Shown piece by piece: positions 1 through 9,578 of a DNA stretch of 64,000 nt. The position numbers and the translations under genes were made by a program. The stretch is from Desulfoprunum benzoelyticum (GTDB taxonomy: Bacteria; Desulfobacterota; Desulfobulbia; Desulfobulbales; Desulfocapsaceae): contig NZ_JACHEO010000015.1 of NCBI RefSeq assembly GCF_014201505.1, forward strand, positions 30,572-94,571, read 5' to 3'. The notes beneath the pieces are model-generated. The model saw nothing but the letters and a program-made list of their open reading frames with translations, did not search any database and was not told the DNA's origin. How positions within the stretch are numbered: position 1 is the stretch's first letter; the number at the start of each line of letters is the position of its first letter.

Positions 1-50
1 TCCGCCCCCGGATTTCCCAGGCCAACGATGAGATGATCGCTCTCAACCAT
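1..50 (-). CDS. pth: Peptidyl-tRNA hydrolase, N-terminal fragment (cut by window edge)
   Basis: Only the first 16 codons are inside the window. Reading leftward from the ATG at 50 gives MVESDHLIVGLGNPGA, and LIVGLGNPG is the signature opening of peptidyl-tRNA hydrolase, the cytoplasmic enzyme that releases peptides from prematurely dropped peptidyl-tRNA. The position directly downstream of prs and rplY matches the common bacterial order prs-rplY-pth. An in-frame TTG nine bases upstream is an alternative start, and no strong ribosome-binding site is visible. A terminator hairpin separates it from rplY, so it may depend on readthrough or on its own promoter. Identity is inferred from 16 residues plus gene order. 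Confidence 0.8.
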   Translation of the reverse strand, partial: MVESDHLIVGLGNPGA

Positions 51-65
51 GCGTTCCAATGAAAG

Positions 66-109
66 AAAAAACAGATCCGGAAAGACATGATCTTTCCGGA
101 TCTGTTTTT
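66..109 (-). terminator. Rho-independent terminator after rplY
   Basis: Perfect 19-bp inverted repeat (arms 67-85 and 91-109, core CAGATCCGGAAAGA) with a 5-base loop CATGA. On the minus strand the stem runs into TTTTTTCTTTC, a proper U tract for the rplY transcript. The plus strand also ends in five T, so it could act in both directions. Confidence 0.9.
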
Positions 110-147
110 GATTCGATGCCGTGGTGCCATGCGGCACCGCCAGCTAT

Positions 148-711
148 TTAGACATTGATCTTCTTGTCCACCTTGACGCAGACCGTATCCGCCCTGGAAA
201 TGAGTTTCAGGCTCGGCGGCAGGGAGATATCGCCGAAAGTCATGTGGTCGCCGATCTTCAAATCGGTAACCGCAAGGGAAAACTGATCGGGGATTTCGAG
301 CGGCAAGCCTTCGAGGGTGACGCTGTCGTGCTCGACGAACATCTCTCCACCCAGGTCGACACCCTTGGCAATTCCGGTATAGACGATCGGCACGTCAAAA
401 CGCCGCACCTTCTGCAGGTCGATCTCACAGAAGTCGGCATGGATCAGTGTGTCACGGACCGGATCGGTCTGTACTTCCCCGACGAGGACGTAGCGATCCT
501 TGTCTCCATCGATCTTGAGCGTCACCACTGCATTCTGGCGATAGATCTCGAGCAACTGCTGCATCAGCGTCTTCGTATCCATCTCCAGGGACAGCGCCGC
601 AGCGCCGCCACCATAGACAACTGCCGGAGTCTTACCTTTCATCCGCAGCTGCCGCATTGCACCTTTGCCTGCTGAAGTCCTCATCGAAGCCGACAATTCC
701 ACCTGAAGCAT
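148..711 (-). CDS. rplY: 50S ribosomal protein L25/Ctc (TL5 type)
   Basis: 187 residues. This is the large-subunit protein that binds 5S rRNA. The N-terminal beta-barrel half (about residues 1-85) is the 5S-binding domain and the C-terminal half (about 90-187) is the extra beta domain of the long Ctc/TL5 form. The ATG at 711 is preferred because an AAGGAGGAAGT ribosome-binding site ends right before it; a start six codons upstream would translate through that site. The protein lacks the long acidic tail seen in many Ctc proteins. It lies 102 bases downstream of prs and is followed by a strong terminator. Confidence 0.93.
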   Translation of the reverse strand: MLQVELSASMRTSAGKGAMRQLRMKGKTPAVVYGGGAAALSLEMDTKTLMQQLLEIYRQNAVVTLKIDGDKDRYVLVGEVQTDPVRDTLIHADFCEIDLQKVRRFDVPIVYTGIAKGVDLGGEMFVEHDSVTLEGLPLEIPDQFSLAVTDLKIGDHMTFGDISLPPSLKLISRADTVCVKVDKKINV

Positions 712-813
712 ACTTCCTCCTTCACCCAATGGCCGGCGCAGGAAAGAGTTCCAGTACAGCCGGGCGGTTTTTGTAATAATACGTTATTTTATATCGCAAT
801 GTTCACAGATCAA

Positions 814-1752
814 TCACACAAACAGCGAACTGACCGAGTCTTCATTATGTATACGACGAATGGCCTCGGCCAGAAGCGAGGACACCGAAAGAACCTTGAT
901 CTTGCCGCACCGTTCCGCCTCTTCCCGCAAGGGGATGGAGTTGGTCACAACCAGTGTTTTAATCTCGGAGTTGGTGATGCGTTCGACCGCCGGACCGGAG
1001 AGCACCGGGTGCGAACAACAGGCATGCACCTCTTTCGCTCCATTTTTCAGCAGCGTGGCGGCCGCGCTGCACAAGGTACCGGCCGTATCAACCATATCGT
1101 CAAGCAAAATCGCCGTCTTGCCCTTGACATCACCGATCACGTGCAAGGCCTCGCACTCGTTGGGGCGATCACGCCGTTTGTCGATGATCGCCAGCCCGGT
1201 GTTCAGCCGCTTGGCAAAGGCCCGGGTCCGCTCGACCCCACCCGCATCGGGGGAGACCATGATCGGGTTTTCGTACAGGCTATCGATATGTTTCAACAAC
1301 ACCGGCGCGGCATAGAGATGATCGACCGGAATATTGAAGAACCCCTGGATCTGTCCGGCGTGGAGGTCCATGCAGAGTACCCGCCGCACCCCCACCACCA
1401 TCAGCATCTCGGCGACGACCTTGGCCGTTATCGGTACCCGGGGGGCATTTTTGCGATCCTGCCGGGCATAGCCGTAATAGGGAATCACGGCGGTGATTCT
1501 CCTGGCCGAGGCCCGGCGCAGCGCGTCCACCATGATCACCAGTTCCATCAGGTGATCGTTGACTGGCGTACAGGTGGGCTGGACGACGAAGACATCCGTT
1601 CCCCGGACATTCTCCCCGATCTCGACAAAGATTTCGCCGTCGCTGAATTTCTTCACCTCCGCCTTGGACAAGGGCAGATCGAGGTGAGTGGCGATATCAA
1701 GGGCTAAATCTTTGTGGGCATTTCCAGAGAAAATTTTGATTATATTGGCCAT
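814..1752 (-). CDS. prs: Ribose-phosphate pyrophosphokinase (PRPP synthetase)
   Basis: 312 residues, the normal length. It transfers pyrophosphate from ATP to ribose 5-phosphate, giving PRPP for purine, pyrimidine, histidine and NAD synthesis. Visible motifs are the ATP-binding RYARQDRK-like flexible segment (YGYARQDRK) and the PRPP-binding loop [12 protein letters not shown] in the C-terminal half. The start [13 protein letters not shown] matches the family. The gene follows tRNA-Gln by 37 bases and precedes rplY on the same strand, which is a conserved neighbourhood. Confidence 0.97.
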   Translation of the reverse strand: MANIIKIFSGNAHKDLALDIATHLDLPLSKAEVKKFSDGEIFVEIGENVRGTDVFVVQPTCTPVNDHLMELVIMVDALRRASARRITAVIPYYGYARQDRKNAPRVPITAKVVAEMLMVVGVRRVLCMDLHAGQIQGFFNIPVDHLYAAPVLLKHIDSLYENPIMVSPDAGGVERTRAFAKRLNTGLAIIDKRRDRPNECEALHVIGDVKGKTAILLDDMVDTAGTLCSAAATLLKNGAKEVHACCSHPVLSGPAVERITNSEIKTLVVTNSIPLREEAERCGKIKVLSVSSLLAEAIRRIHNEDSVSSLFV

Positions 1753-1789
1753 CGTCCTGTACTTCTCATAGAATGATCAAACGCATGAT

Positions 1790-1865
1790 TGGCTGGGGCG
1801 GAAGGATTCGAACCTACGAATGCCGGGATCAAAACCCGGTGCCTTTACCGCTTGGCGACGCCCCA
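1790..1865 (-). tRNA. tRNA-Gln (anticodon TTG)
   Basis: A full 76-base cloverleaf including an encoded CCA (1790-1792). The acceptor stem is TGGGGCG with CGCCCCA and the anticodon stem CCGGG/CCCGG holds the loop TTTTGAT, so the anticodon is TTG. The U1-A72 pair is typical of tRNA-Gln. The T stem GTAGG/CCTTC contains one T-T mismatch (second pair), a small deviation from the usual GTAGG/CCTAC. The 5' half overlaps the 3' end of ispE on the same strand. A cognate glnS lies at 6794, so direct glutaminylation is expected. Confidence 0.96.
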
Positions 1866-2752
1866 CTCTTCGCCCGTGCAACAAATACCATCTTCCCGAA
1901 TTTGCGCTTCATCCTGACCGCGATTGTCTGCATCTCCGCGGTGCTGATCGATACATCGGGAAACAGGCCGTACACCGTTGGTCCGCTCCCCGACATCAGC
2001 GCAACTTCAGCTCCCGCTTCCAGAAGATTTTCTTTGATACTTGCCAGTTCCGGATATTGAGCAAGGGTGACGCGTTCCAGGTCATTCGAGAGAGTACCCA
2101 GTGACGGTGTATCGGGCGCATCTTTTCGAAAACTCGCTAATTTAGATTCTTTCAATGTACTTGTCAATCCTAAATTCTCATACACCCAACGGGTGGAAAC
2201 AGAAAATCCAGGATTTACAAGGAGAACGCTGTAGCCTTTCAGGCTTGGTACCGGGTACATCACCTCCCCGACCCCTTCGGCCAGAACAGCGTCATCCTCG
2301 ACGACAAAAAACGGGACATCGGCCCCGAGGCGCAGGGCCATGGCGCACAGTTCCGAGCGGGAAAATTCGCTGTCGAACAGACTGTTCAATCCCCGCAGAA
2401 CCGTTCCGGCATCGCTGCTGCCGCCGCCAAGCCCGGCTGCCACGGGAATCCTCTTCCCTATCCGGATATCGACTCCACACCCCTTCCCCCGTCGGCTGGC
2501 GAAGAAAAACGCATCGGCCGCCTTCCAGGCAAGATTCGACCGGTCCGCTGGCAACGATGGATCGCTGCAATCGAGACGTACAAGACCATCCTTGCGGAGG
2601 CACAGTTCGATCGTGTCGCCGAAATCGAGCTTTTGCATCCAGGTCTCAAGATCGTGATACCCATCCGCCCGCTTGCGGCGAACATGCAGAAAGAGGTTGA
2701 TCTTGGCCGGGGCGAGGAGCACCACGGCCCGATGGTGATTGAAATCCGTCAT
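1829..2752 (-). CDS. ispE: 4-diphosphocytidyl-2-C-methyl-D-erythritol kinase
   Basis: About 307 residues. A GHMP kinase that phosphorylates CDP-ME in the MEP isoprenoid pathway. Seen directly: the N-terminal APAKINLFLHV motif, the glycine-rich ATP loop PVAAGLGGGSSDAG, and the C-terminal MSGSGPTVYGLF motif. The ATG at 2752 begins just before the conserved region; an in-frame start at 2788 would add 12 residues, and neither has a clear ribosome-binding site. Oddly, the last 12 codons run into tRNA-Gln and the TGA stop is formed by the tRNA anticodon loop. The upstream neighbour is a DUF1844 gene. Confidence 0.93.
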   Translation of the reverse strand: MTDFNHHRAVVLLAPAKINLFLHVRRKRADGYHDLETWMQKLDFGDTIELCLRKDGLVRLDCSDPSLPADRSNLAWKAADAFFFASRRGKGCGVDIRIGKRIPVAAGLGGGSSDAGTVLRGLNSLFDSEFSRSELCAMALRLGADVPFFVVEDDAVLAEGVGEVMYPVPSLKGYSVLLVNPGFSVSTRWVYENLGLTSTLKESKLASFRKDAPDTPSLGTLSNDLERVTLAQYPELASIKENLLEAGAEVALMSGSGPTVYGLFPDVSISTAEMQTIAVRMKRKFGKMVFVARAKSGASPSGKGTGF

Positions 2753-2806
2753 AGGAAGTCGGAGGCATCTCTCGATACCCCCACACATCCGCCGTCGATC
2801 GACGGG

Positions 2807-3145
2807 CTATCTTTTCACGGCCGTGACAAACCGCAGCTTCACATCATAGATGATGTTCTTCAGCAGTTCCTCTTCATCCTTGTCAAGATTGCCTCTGGTC
2901 TTCTGTTCCAGCAGGACCAGGGTGTCGATAGCGTGCCGCGCCAGATCGAAGTCCGGTTCTCTCCTGCCGGTGGCGGGATCGCCGATCTCCCCGAGATGGT
3001 AGAGGACGGAGGTGTTCAAAGACATGATAAAGGCCGGGAAAGTAACTTCCGGCATGACACATTTTCCATGCCGATCCGGGACCTTTCCTTCTTCACAATG
3101 GCAATCTTCCGTCTGCCCGTTCTTTGCCGTCGTCTGTTCCACCAT
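2807..3145 (-). CDS. DUF1844 domain protein
   Basis: 112 residues. The C-terminal 80 residues show the DUF1844 pattern: FPAFIMSLNTSVLYHLGE, then HAIDTLVLLEQKTRGNL, then an acidic helix ending in a basic tail. The function of the family is unknown. The short N-terminal part carries two His/Cys-rich bits (CHCEEG and KCVMP) that could bind a metal, but this is only suggestive. The ATG at 3145 follows GGGGAGGACGAAAGT; the GTG at 3166 would consume that site. It sits 37 bases downstream of serA and 54 bases upstream of ispE, probably in one transcript. Confidence 0.85.
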   Translation of the reverse strand: MVEQTTAKNGQTEDCHCEEGKVPDRHGKCVMPEVTFPAFIMSLNTSVLYHLGEIGDPATGRREPDFDLARHAIDTLVLLEQKTRGNLDKDEEELLKNIIYDVKLRFVTAVKR

Positions 3146-3182
3146 ACTTTCGTCCTCCCCTTCCACAGTGCCAGAATTGTCT

Positions 3183-4775
3183 TTAGAAGCGGTTCAACTC
3201 AAGAACCACCGCATCGTCGATATGTTCCAACTCCCGCACCTTGGCGAGCAGTTCCCGGGAAATCAATTCGTCGGTACTGAGGAAAATGATATTCTGGTTG
3301 CTTTCCTCTTCCCGCCCGACGGTCATCCGGGAGATATTGACCCCGGCCGTGCCGAGGGTGGTACCGAGGGCGCCGATCACGCCCGGGACATCTTTATTGT
3401 AAACCAGCAGCATCGGGCCTGACGGCAACGCCTCCAGGCGGAACGAATTGAGACGGACCAGTCGTGGCTCGTTTTTGCCGAAAACGGTGCCGACAAGGAT
3501 ATTCTCCCCCTCGGTGGTGACAACTTTTGCCGACAGAACATTATTGAAATCATGGGCTTTTTCCGATTTCGACTCGACGACCCTGATGCCACGGTCCTTG
3601 GCGATAACCGGGGCATTGACATAGTTCACCGCATCCTGGAGGATCGGGGTGAACAGGCCTTTGAGAAAGGCCACCGTCACCGGGGCGGTGTTGAGATCCG
3701 CCAGCTGGCCGCTGTATTCGATATTGATGGTCTGCACCCCTCCCTTCGCCATCTGCATGTGCAGGGAGCCCAGCATCTCGCCGAGGGTGATGTAGGGTCC
3801 GACCTGGGCCAGGACGTCGGCGCTGACCGAGGGGACGTTGACCGCGTTGGTAACCGAGCCGCGGAGAAGATAGTCGGCCACCTGCTCGGCGATGATCAGG
3901 GCGACGTTTTCCTGGGCCTCACTGGTCGAGGCGCCAAGGTGCGGCGTACAGATGAAATTCTTCAGGCCGAGCAACGGACAGCCTTCAAGCGTGGTCGGTT
4001 CGCTGGAAAAGACATCGAGCGCCGCCCCGGCGATCTCGCCGTCGACCAGCGCCTCGTACAGCGCCTGCTCGTCGCAGACCCCGCCCCGGGCACAGTCGAT
4101 AAACATCGCATCCTTCTTCATCGCCTTGAAGAAATCGGTGGACAGCAGATTCCTGGTCTCCTTGGTCAGCGGGACATGAACGGTGATGTAATCGGCCCGG
4201 TTCGCCAGCTCCAGCAGATCGACCAGCTCGACCCCGATCTTTTCCGCCATTTCCTTCGGCATATGGGGGTCGTAGGCGATGGTCTTCATCTTCAGCCCCT
4301 GCGCCCGGCTGGCGGCGATACCGCCGATCCTGCCGATACCGACGACGCCAAGGGTCTTGCCTGTCAGTTCCCTGCCCATGAAACTCTTCTTTTCCCACTT
4401 GCCCGCCTTCATCGAAGCCGTCGCCTGCGGGATGTTGCGGGACAGAGACATCATCATCGCGATCGCATGCTCTGCCGCGGTGGTAGCGTTGCCGCTCGGG
4501 GCATTCATCACCACGATGCCCTTCTGGCTGGCAGCCGGGATATCGACGTTGTCCAAGCCGATACCGGCACGGCCGACGACCTTGAGCCTGTGGGCCGCCT
4601 CGAGCAGGTCGGCCGTGACCTTCGTGGCGCTGCGGATGACCAGCCCCTCGTAATTGCCGATGATCTTCTTCAGCTCCTCGGGTTTCAGGCCTGGGATACT
4701 ATCCACCTCGAGCCCGGCTGCCTCCAGTATCTTGACACCCGCAGGCGACAGATTGTCACTGATCAGTACCTTCAT
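3183..4775 (-). CDS. serA: D-3-phosphoglycerate dehydrogenase (long form)
   Basis: 530 residues. It oxidises 3-phosphoglycerate with NAD+ in the first step of serine synthesis. The substrate domain is followed by a Rossmann nucleotide-binding domain (LGVVGIGRIGG, about residue 145) with the active-site segments DCARGGVCDE and CTPHLGAST. An intervening ASB-like domain and a C-terminal ACT domain (about 455-530, starting near LLVYNKDVPGVIGALG) follow. The ACT and ASB domains are the usual allosteric parts of this form. The ATG at 4775 is preceded by GAAGGAGCGGAG; the frame stays open 60 more codons upstream but this is untranslated leader, since MKVLISD is the family start. Confidence 0.96.
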   Translation of the reverse strand: MKVLISDNLSPAGVKILEAAGLEVDSIPGLKPEELKKIIGNYEGLVIRSATKVTADLLEAAHRLKVVGRAGIGLDNVDIPAASQKGIVVMNAPSGNATTAAEHAIAMMMSLSRNIPQATASMKAGKWEKKSFMGRELTGKTLGVVGIGRIGGIAASRAQGLKMKTIAYDPHMPKEMAEKIGVELVDLLELANRADYITVHVPLTKETRNLLSTDFFKAMKKDAMFIDCARGGVCDEQALYEALVDGEIAGAALDVFSSEPTTLEGCPLLGLKNFICTPHLGASTSEAQENVALIIAEQVADYLLRGSVTNAVNVPSVSADVLAQVGPYITLGEMLGSLHMQMAKGGVQTINIEYSGQLADLNTAPVTVAFLKGLFTPILQDAVNYVNAPVIAKDRGIRVVESKSEKAHDFNNVLSAKVVTTEGENILVGTVFGKNEPRLVRLNSFRLEALPSGPMLLVYNKDVPGVIGALGTTLGTAGVNISRMTVGREEESNQNIIFLSTDELISRELLAKVRELEHIDDAVVLELNRF

Positions 4776-4926
4776 CTCCGCTCCTTCTCCTTCGCTGTGT
4801 ACGCCTGCCCGACATCGGAACAGGCTGCTTTCATCTGCAAGTGGGCAAATTTCACCGAATGTCGCCCTCGTCGGTCCCGGCAACGGAGGCGATTCTCCTG
4901 AGATTATTTGCCCGATAAAATCGGTA

Positions 4927-4955
4927 ATTATAATGATATCCTTGGAAGAGGACAA
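4927..4955 (-). promoter_or_regulatory. Sigma-70 type promoter for serA
   Basis: On the minus strand: TTGTCC (-35, 4950-4955), 17-base spacer, TATAAT (-10, 4927-4932). The -10 is a perfect consensus and the spacing is optimal. The predicted start is near 4920, leaving a leader of about 145 bases before the serA ATG. Confidence 0.75.
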
Positions 4956-5048
4956 TAAAAATACGAGGCAGCGGAGTTTCGCCGGTCGGTATTGGACAAG
5001 AACAGGATTGTCTCCGACTGCCCGGGGTGTATTCCATCAATGATTATG

Positions 5049-5077
5049 TTGAACAAATCCAGTGAAGACGATATAAA
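5049..5077 (+). promoter_or_regulatory. Sigma-70 type promoter for gltX
   Basis: TTGAAC (5049-5054), 17-base spacer, TATAAA (5072-5077). The predicted start is near 5084, about 195 bases before gltX. glnS follows gltX by 28 bases and is probably on the same transcript. Confidence 0.6.
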
Positions 5078-5280
5078 GCATTCGCCTCGGGGGCTGTCAC
5101 CCGCGTGTTCCTGCCGTCGCGGGCAGTGCCCGAATCGGCTGAAAATGTTATCCATGGATTGCGAATCCACTTGAAAATACCAATAGTTGTTTTCAACCGA
5201 CCAACCATCCCGGCATCCGATCCTTGCCTTGATATCCGGTCCGGCGAAGTTCGCCCGACACTTTCGAACAGGAGTTGTTG

Positions 5281-6765
5281 ATGACTGAAACACGACTGCG
5301 TTTTCCACCGAGCCCCACCGGTTATCTCCATATCGGCGGGGCCCGCACGGCGCTCTACAACTGGCTGTATGCAAAAAAAACCGGCGGCAAGCTGATCCTC
5401 CGGATCGAGGACACCGATGCCGAGCGCTCAACCGAAGAATCGATCCGCGGCATTATCGAGGGCCTGGAGTGGCTGGGCATCACCTACGACGAAGGCCCCT
5501 ATTTTCAGACTGATTTCACCGCCGATCATGTCGCCGCCGCCGGGAAACTCCTGCAGGCCGGCCACGCCTACCGCTGCTTCTGTACCAAGGAGGAACTCGA
5601 TGCCAAGCGGGAAAAGGCGCTCGCCGCCAAACAGGCGCTCGGCTACGACCGGACCTGCCGCGACCTGACCCCGGAACAGGTGGCGGAGAAACAGGCGGCC
5701 GGGCTCCCCTCGGTGATCCGCTTCAAGGTCCCCGACCGCCAAGGTCTGCTCGGCTACGACGACAAGGTTCTAGGCCGGATCGAATGCGATTACCGGGAGG
5801 TGGACGACTTCGTCATCCTCCGCTCCAACGGCAAGCCATTGTACCTTCTCTCCAACGTCGTCGACGACATCCGCGATCGCATCACCCACATCATCCGCGG
5901 CCAGGACCACATGACCAACACCATCAGGCAGGTTCTGCTCTACGAGGCCCTGGATGCGCCGCTCCCGGTCTTCGCCCATATCCCGCTGACACTCGACACC
6001 AAGAAGGCGAAGATCTCCAAGCGCAGCCACGGCGAGATCGTCGCCGTTCATTTCTACCGTGATCATGGTTTCATCCCCTGGGCCTTCAACAACTTCCTCG
6101 TCCTCCTCGGCTGGTCGCCCGGCGACGACCGGGAGATCTTCTCCCGCGAGGAACTGATACAGGCCTTCACCCTCGAGCGGATCAACAAATCGAGTGCCGT
6201 CTTCAACTTCCGCCGTGACGATCCGAAGTTCTTCACCGACCCGAAGGCCATCGCCATCAACGAGCACTACCTGCGGACCATGCCGATCGCCGAACTGGCG
6301 CCGATGGTGAGAAAGGAACTGGAAGCGGAGGGACTGTGGGATGACGCCTGGGCCGGCGACCGACAGGCATGGTTTTTCCACACCATCGATCTTATCCGTG
6401 ACCGCTTCCATACCCTGAAGGACTTCACCAGCCTCGGCCGGGCCTACTTTGCCGACGATTTCACCGTCGAGGACAAGCCGCTGCAGAAAAATGTCCTGAA
6501 GTTTCCCGATCTGACGACCTGGCTGCCGGCGCTGGCCGATCGTTATGCGCAGGCGGTGATCTTCGACGCTGTCGAGACCGAGCGGATCGCCCGCGAGATG
6601 GCCGAGGAACTCGAGATCAAGCCGGGCGTCCTGATCAACGCGATGCGAACCGTCGTCACCGGCCAGTTGGCCGGACCGTCGATGTTCGAAATCCTGCCGG
6701 TCATCGGCAGGGACCGGGTCGTCAGACGAATGCGAGAAATCTCACGCTTTTTCCCGGCCCCTTGA
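5281..6765 (+). CDS. gltX: Glutamate-tRNA ligase
   Basis: 494 residues. A class I aminoacyl-tRNA synthetase charging tRNA-Glu. It shows the HIGH-type motif HIGG ([21 protein letters not shown]) near residue 17 and the KMSKS-type motif KISKRSHGE near residue 242. A Cys-rich insert (CFC, then C further on) sits where some GluRS bind zinc. The ATG at 5281 is chosen because AGGAG lies six bases upstream. With glnS directly downstream, this enzyme probably does not need to mischarge tRNA-Gln. Confidence 0.96.
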   Translation: MTETRLRFPPSPTGYLHIGGARTALYNWLYAKKTGGKLILRIEDTDAERSTEESIRGIIEGLEWLGITYDEGPYFQTDFTADHVAAAGKLLQAGHAYRCFCTKEELDAKREKALAAKQALGYDRTCRDLTPEQVAEKQAAGLPSVIRFKVPDRQGLLGYDDKVLGRIECDYREVDDFVILRSNGKPLYLLSNVVDDIRDRITHIIRGQDHMTNTIRQVLLYEALDAPLPVFAHIPLTLDTKKAKISKRSHGEIVAVHFYRDHGFIPWAFNNFLVLLGWSPGDDREIFSREELIQAFTLERINKSSAVFNFRRDDPKFFTDPKAIAINEHYLRTMPIAELAPMVRKELEAEGLWDDAWAGDRQAWFFHTIDLIRDRFHTLKDFTSLGRAYFADDFTVEDKPLQKNVLKFPDLTTWLPALADRYAQAVIFDAVETERIAREMAEELEIKPGVLINAMRTVVTGQLAGPSMFEILPVIGRDRVVRRMREISRFFPAP

Positions 6766-6793
6766 CCTCCACCCTCAGCAAACACCCATCGAC

Positions 6794-8488
<1,695 letters not shown>

Positions 8489-8651
8489 TTCGTTCTCCCC
8501 AGCCGGGATTGATGCGGTTCGATCCACCTGCCTCGATCCCGGTCGCGCCTCCGCCAGGCCGCTGTCAAGGCCTGTCCCACCGACGACCGACAGCCGAAAT
8601 ATTAGTCCCCCCTGATATTCTTCCGCCTCCTTGAAATATCAGTTGACTGTG

Positions 8652-8673
8652 CCTAATGTTTGTTGTACCTAAT
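8652..8673 (+). promoter_or_regulatory. Repeated CCTAAT half-sites upstream of feoA1
   Basis: CCTAAT occurs at 8652-8657 and again at 8668-8673, 16 bases apart, 27 bases before the start codon. The same CCTAA element forms one arm of the inverted repeat at 9064-9077. This suggests a shared iron-responsive regulator, but no clear -10/-35 pair could be fixed here. Confidence 0.35.
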
Positions 8674-8699
8674 ATTATCTTTTCAAGATGGAGAACAAC

Positions 8700-9011
8700 A
8701 TGGGCCTGAAAGACTTACACAGCGGCTGCCACTGTTTCGCCAACCGGATGCGGAAGTGCTGGGGCAAAGAGAAATGTCCTGGAACCATCGGCCCTCTGTC
8801 GCAGAAAGGCAAGGCCGGTCGGATCCGCATCTGCAAGGTTACAGGCGACAGGCGACTGTGTGCGAGGATGGCCTCGATGGGCGTCTATCCCGGAATCGAG
8901 GCGGAGGTCATCTGTCCGAAGAACGGCAGCCAATGCATCCTCAAGATCGAGGGTGGAACCATCAGTCTCGACAACAGCGTCAGCGACAACATCCTCGTCA
9001 CTGCCCTGTAA
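8700..9011 (+). CDS. FeoA-domain protein with Cys-rich N-terminus
   Basis: 103 residues. The C-terminal 70 residues are a FeoA (SH3-like) domain: KAGRIRICKVTGD, then RLCARMASMGVYPGIEAEV, ending in a beta-rich tail. FeoA proteins help the FeoB ferrous iron channel. The first 30 residues are unusual for FeoA, with GCHCFANRMRKCWGKEKCPG carrying four cysteines that could hold iron or a cluster. The ATG at 8700 is preferred over 8688 because GGAG sits at the right distance before it. It is followed by its own terminator and then by the feoA2-feoB genes. Confidence 0.88.
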   Translation: MGLKDLHSGCHCFANRMRKCWGKEKCPGTIGPLSQKGKAGRIRICKVTGDRRLCARMASMGVYPGIEAEVICPKNGSQCILKIEGGTISLDNSVSDNILVTAL

Positions 9012-9023
9012 CGACAACTGTGC

Positions 9024-9052
9024 AGAGCCCGTGGCTGCGGGCTCTTTTTTTT
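9024..9052 (+). terminator. Rho-independent terminator after feoA1
   Basis: Stem AGAGCCCG / CGGGCTCT (9024-9031 and 9038-9045) with loop TGGCTG, followed by a run of T to 9052. Confidence 0.92.
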
Positions 9053-9063
9053 CGCCAACCCAA

Positions 9064-9077
9064 TTAGGCTTCCCTAA
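9064..9077. promoter_or_regulatory. DtxR/IdeR-like inverted repeat before the feoAB genes
   Basis: TTAGG, CTTC, CCTAA: a perfect 5-bp inverted repeat whose spacing equals the first 14 positions of the DtxR consensus (TTAGGTTAGCCTAA). It lies 26 bases before the 59-residue gene. The assignment to a DtxR-family iron repressor is inference; a Fur-type box is not seen. Confidence 0.45.
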
Positions 9078-9102
9078 CTGACGGCAACGACGGAGGGGAT
9101 AT

Positions 9103-9282
9103 ATGTGGCAGGACATCATTATCTGGCTGATCATCGCGACAGCCGTATTCTTCATTGGACGCAGACTATACAAGCAGTGGCGTGCCGCTTTCAGTCCAGG
9201 GGCGAGCATCACCTGCGGTTGCGGATGCGCAGGTTGCGACTCGATCTGTGATAGCAGGAAACAGCCCGAAACGAGGAACTGA
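9103..9282 (+). CDS. FeoB-associated Cys-rich membrane protein
   Basis: 59 residues. One membrane helix (about residues 4-20, IIIWLIIATAVFFIG) is followed by a basic stretch and a cysteine cluster TCGCGCAGCDSIC, the pattern of the small FeoB-associated Cys-rich proteins. An AGGGG ribosome-binding site lies just upstream. The stop is followed after one base by the ATG of feoA2, so the two are translationally close. The cysteines could deliver or receive Fe(II) at the FeoB pore; that role is inference. Confidence 0.88.
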   Translation: MWQDIIIWLIIATAVFFIGRRLYKQWRAAFSPGASITCGCGCAGCDSICDSRKQPETRN

Positions 9283-9283
9283 C

Positions 9284-9517
9284 ATGCAGACACTACTCCT
9301 CAGGCAGATGCAGAAAGGACAAACGGGAACCATCCGCGCCATCAAGATTGGCGGCGAACTCGGCCGTCGTATCCGGGAGATGGGTCTTATTCCGGGAGCA
9401 CAGATCACCATCCACGGGCGAGCCCCCCTGAACGATCCGGTGGCGATCAGGGTCATGAACGGCACCCTGACGCTACGCAACAGTGAAGCCGACTATATCC
9501 AGGTCGAGGTCCAATAA
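9284..9517 (+). CDS. feoA: Ferrous iron transport protein A
   Basis: 77 residues, the standard FeoA length. It has the FeoA fold features GQTGTIRAIKIGGELGRRIREMGLIPGAQITI and a final beta strand region ending YIQVEVQ. It acts as a small cytoplasmic partner of FeoB. It starts two bases after the Cys-rich membrane protein and ends 61 bases before feoB. This is the canonical FeoA of the locus; the longer Cys-rich one lies upstream. Confidence 0.93.
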   Translation: MQTLLLRQMQKGQTGTIRAIKIGGELGRRIREMGLIPGAQITIHGRAPLNDPVAIRVMNGTLTLRNSEADYIQVEVQ

Positions 9518-9578
9518 GCGCTCCCCCCGTACTTTTACCCCATTTCCCCTCTTCCTTCCGACGCATCTCCAGGAATTC

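Larger units (their letters stand above)
4776..5280. other. Divergent control region between serA and gltX
   Basis: 505 bases with no convincing gene. It holds a promoter for each neighbour (listed separately), a serA leader of about 145 bases and a gltX leader of about 195 bases. The gltX leader contains several GC-rich inverted segments around 5085-5140. No riboswitch class could be recognised. Confidence 0.6.

Noticed and set aside
4776..4955. Extended start of serA (60 extra codons)
   Set aside because: The promoter -10 lies inside the extension and the family start with a good ribosome-binding site is at 4775.
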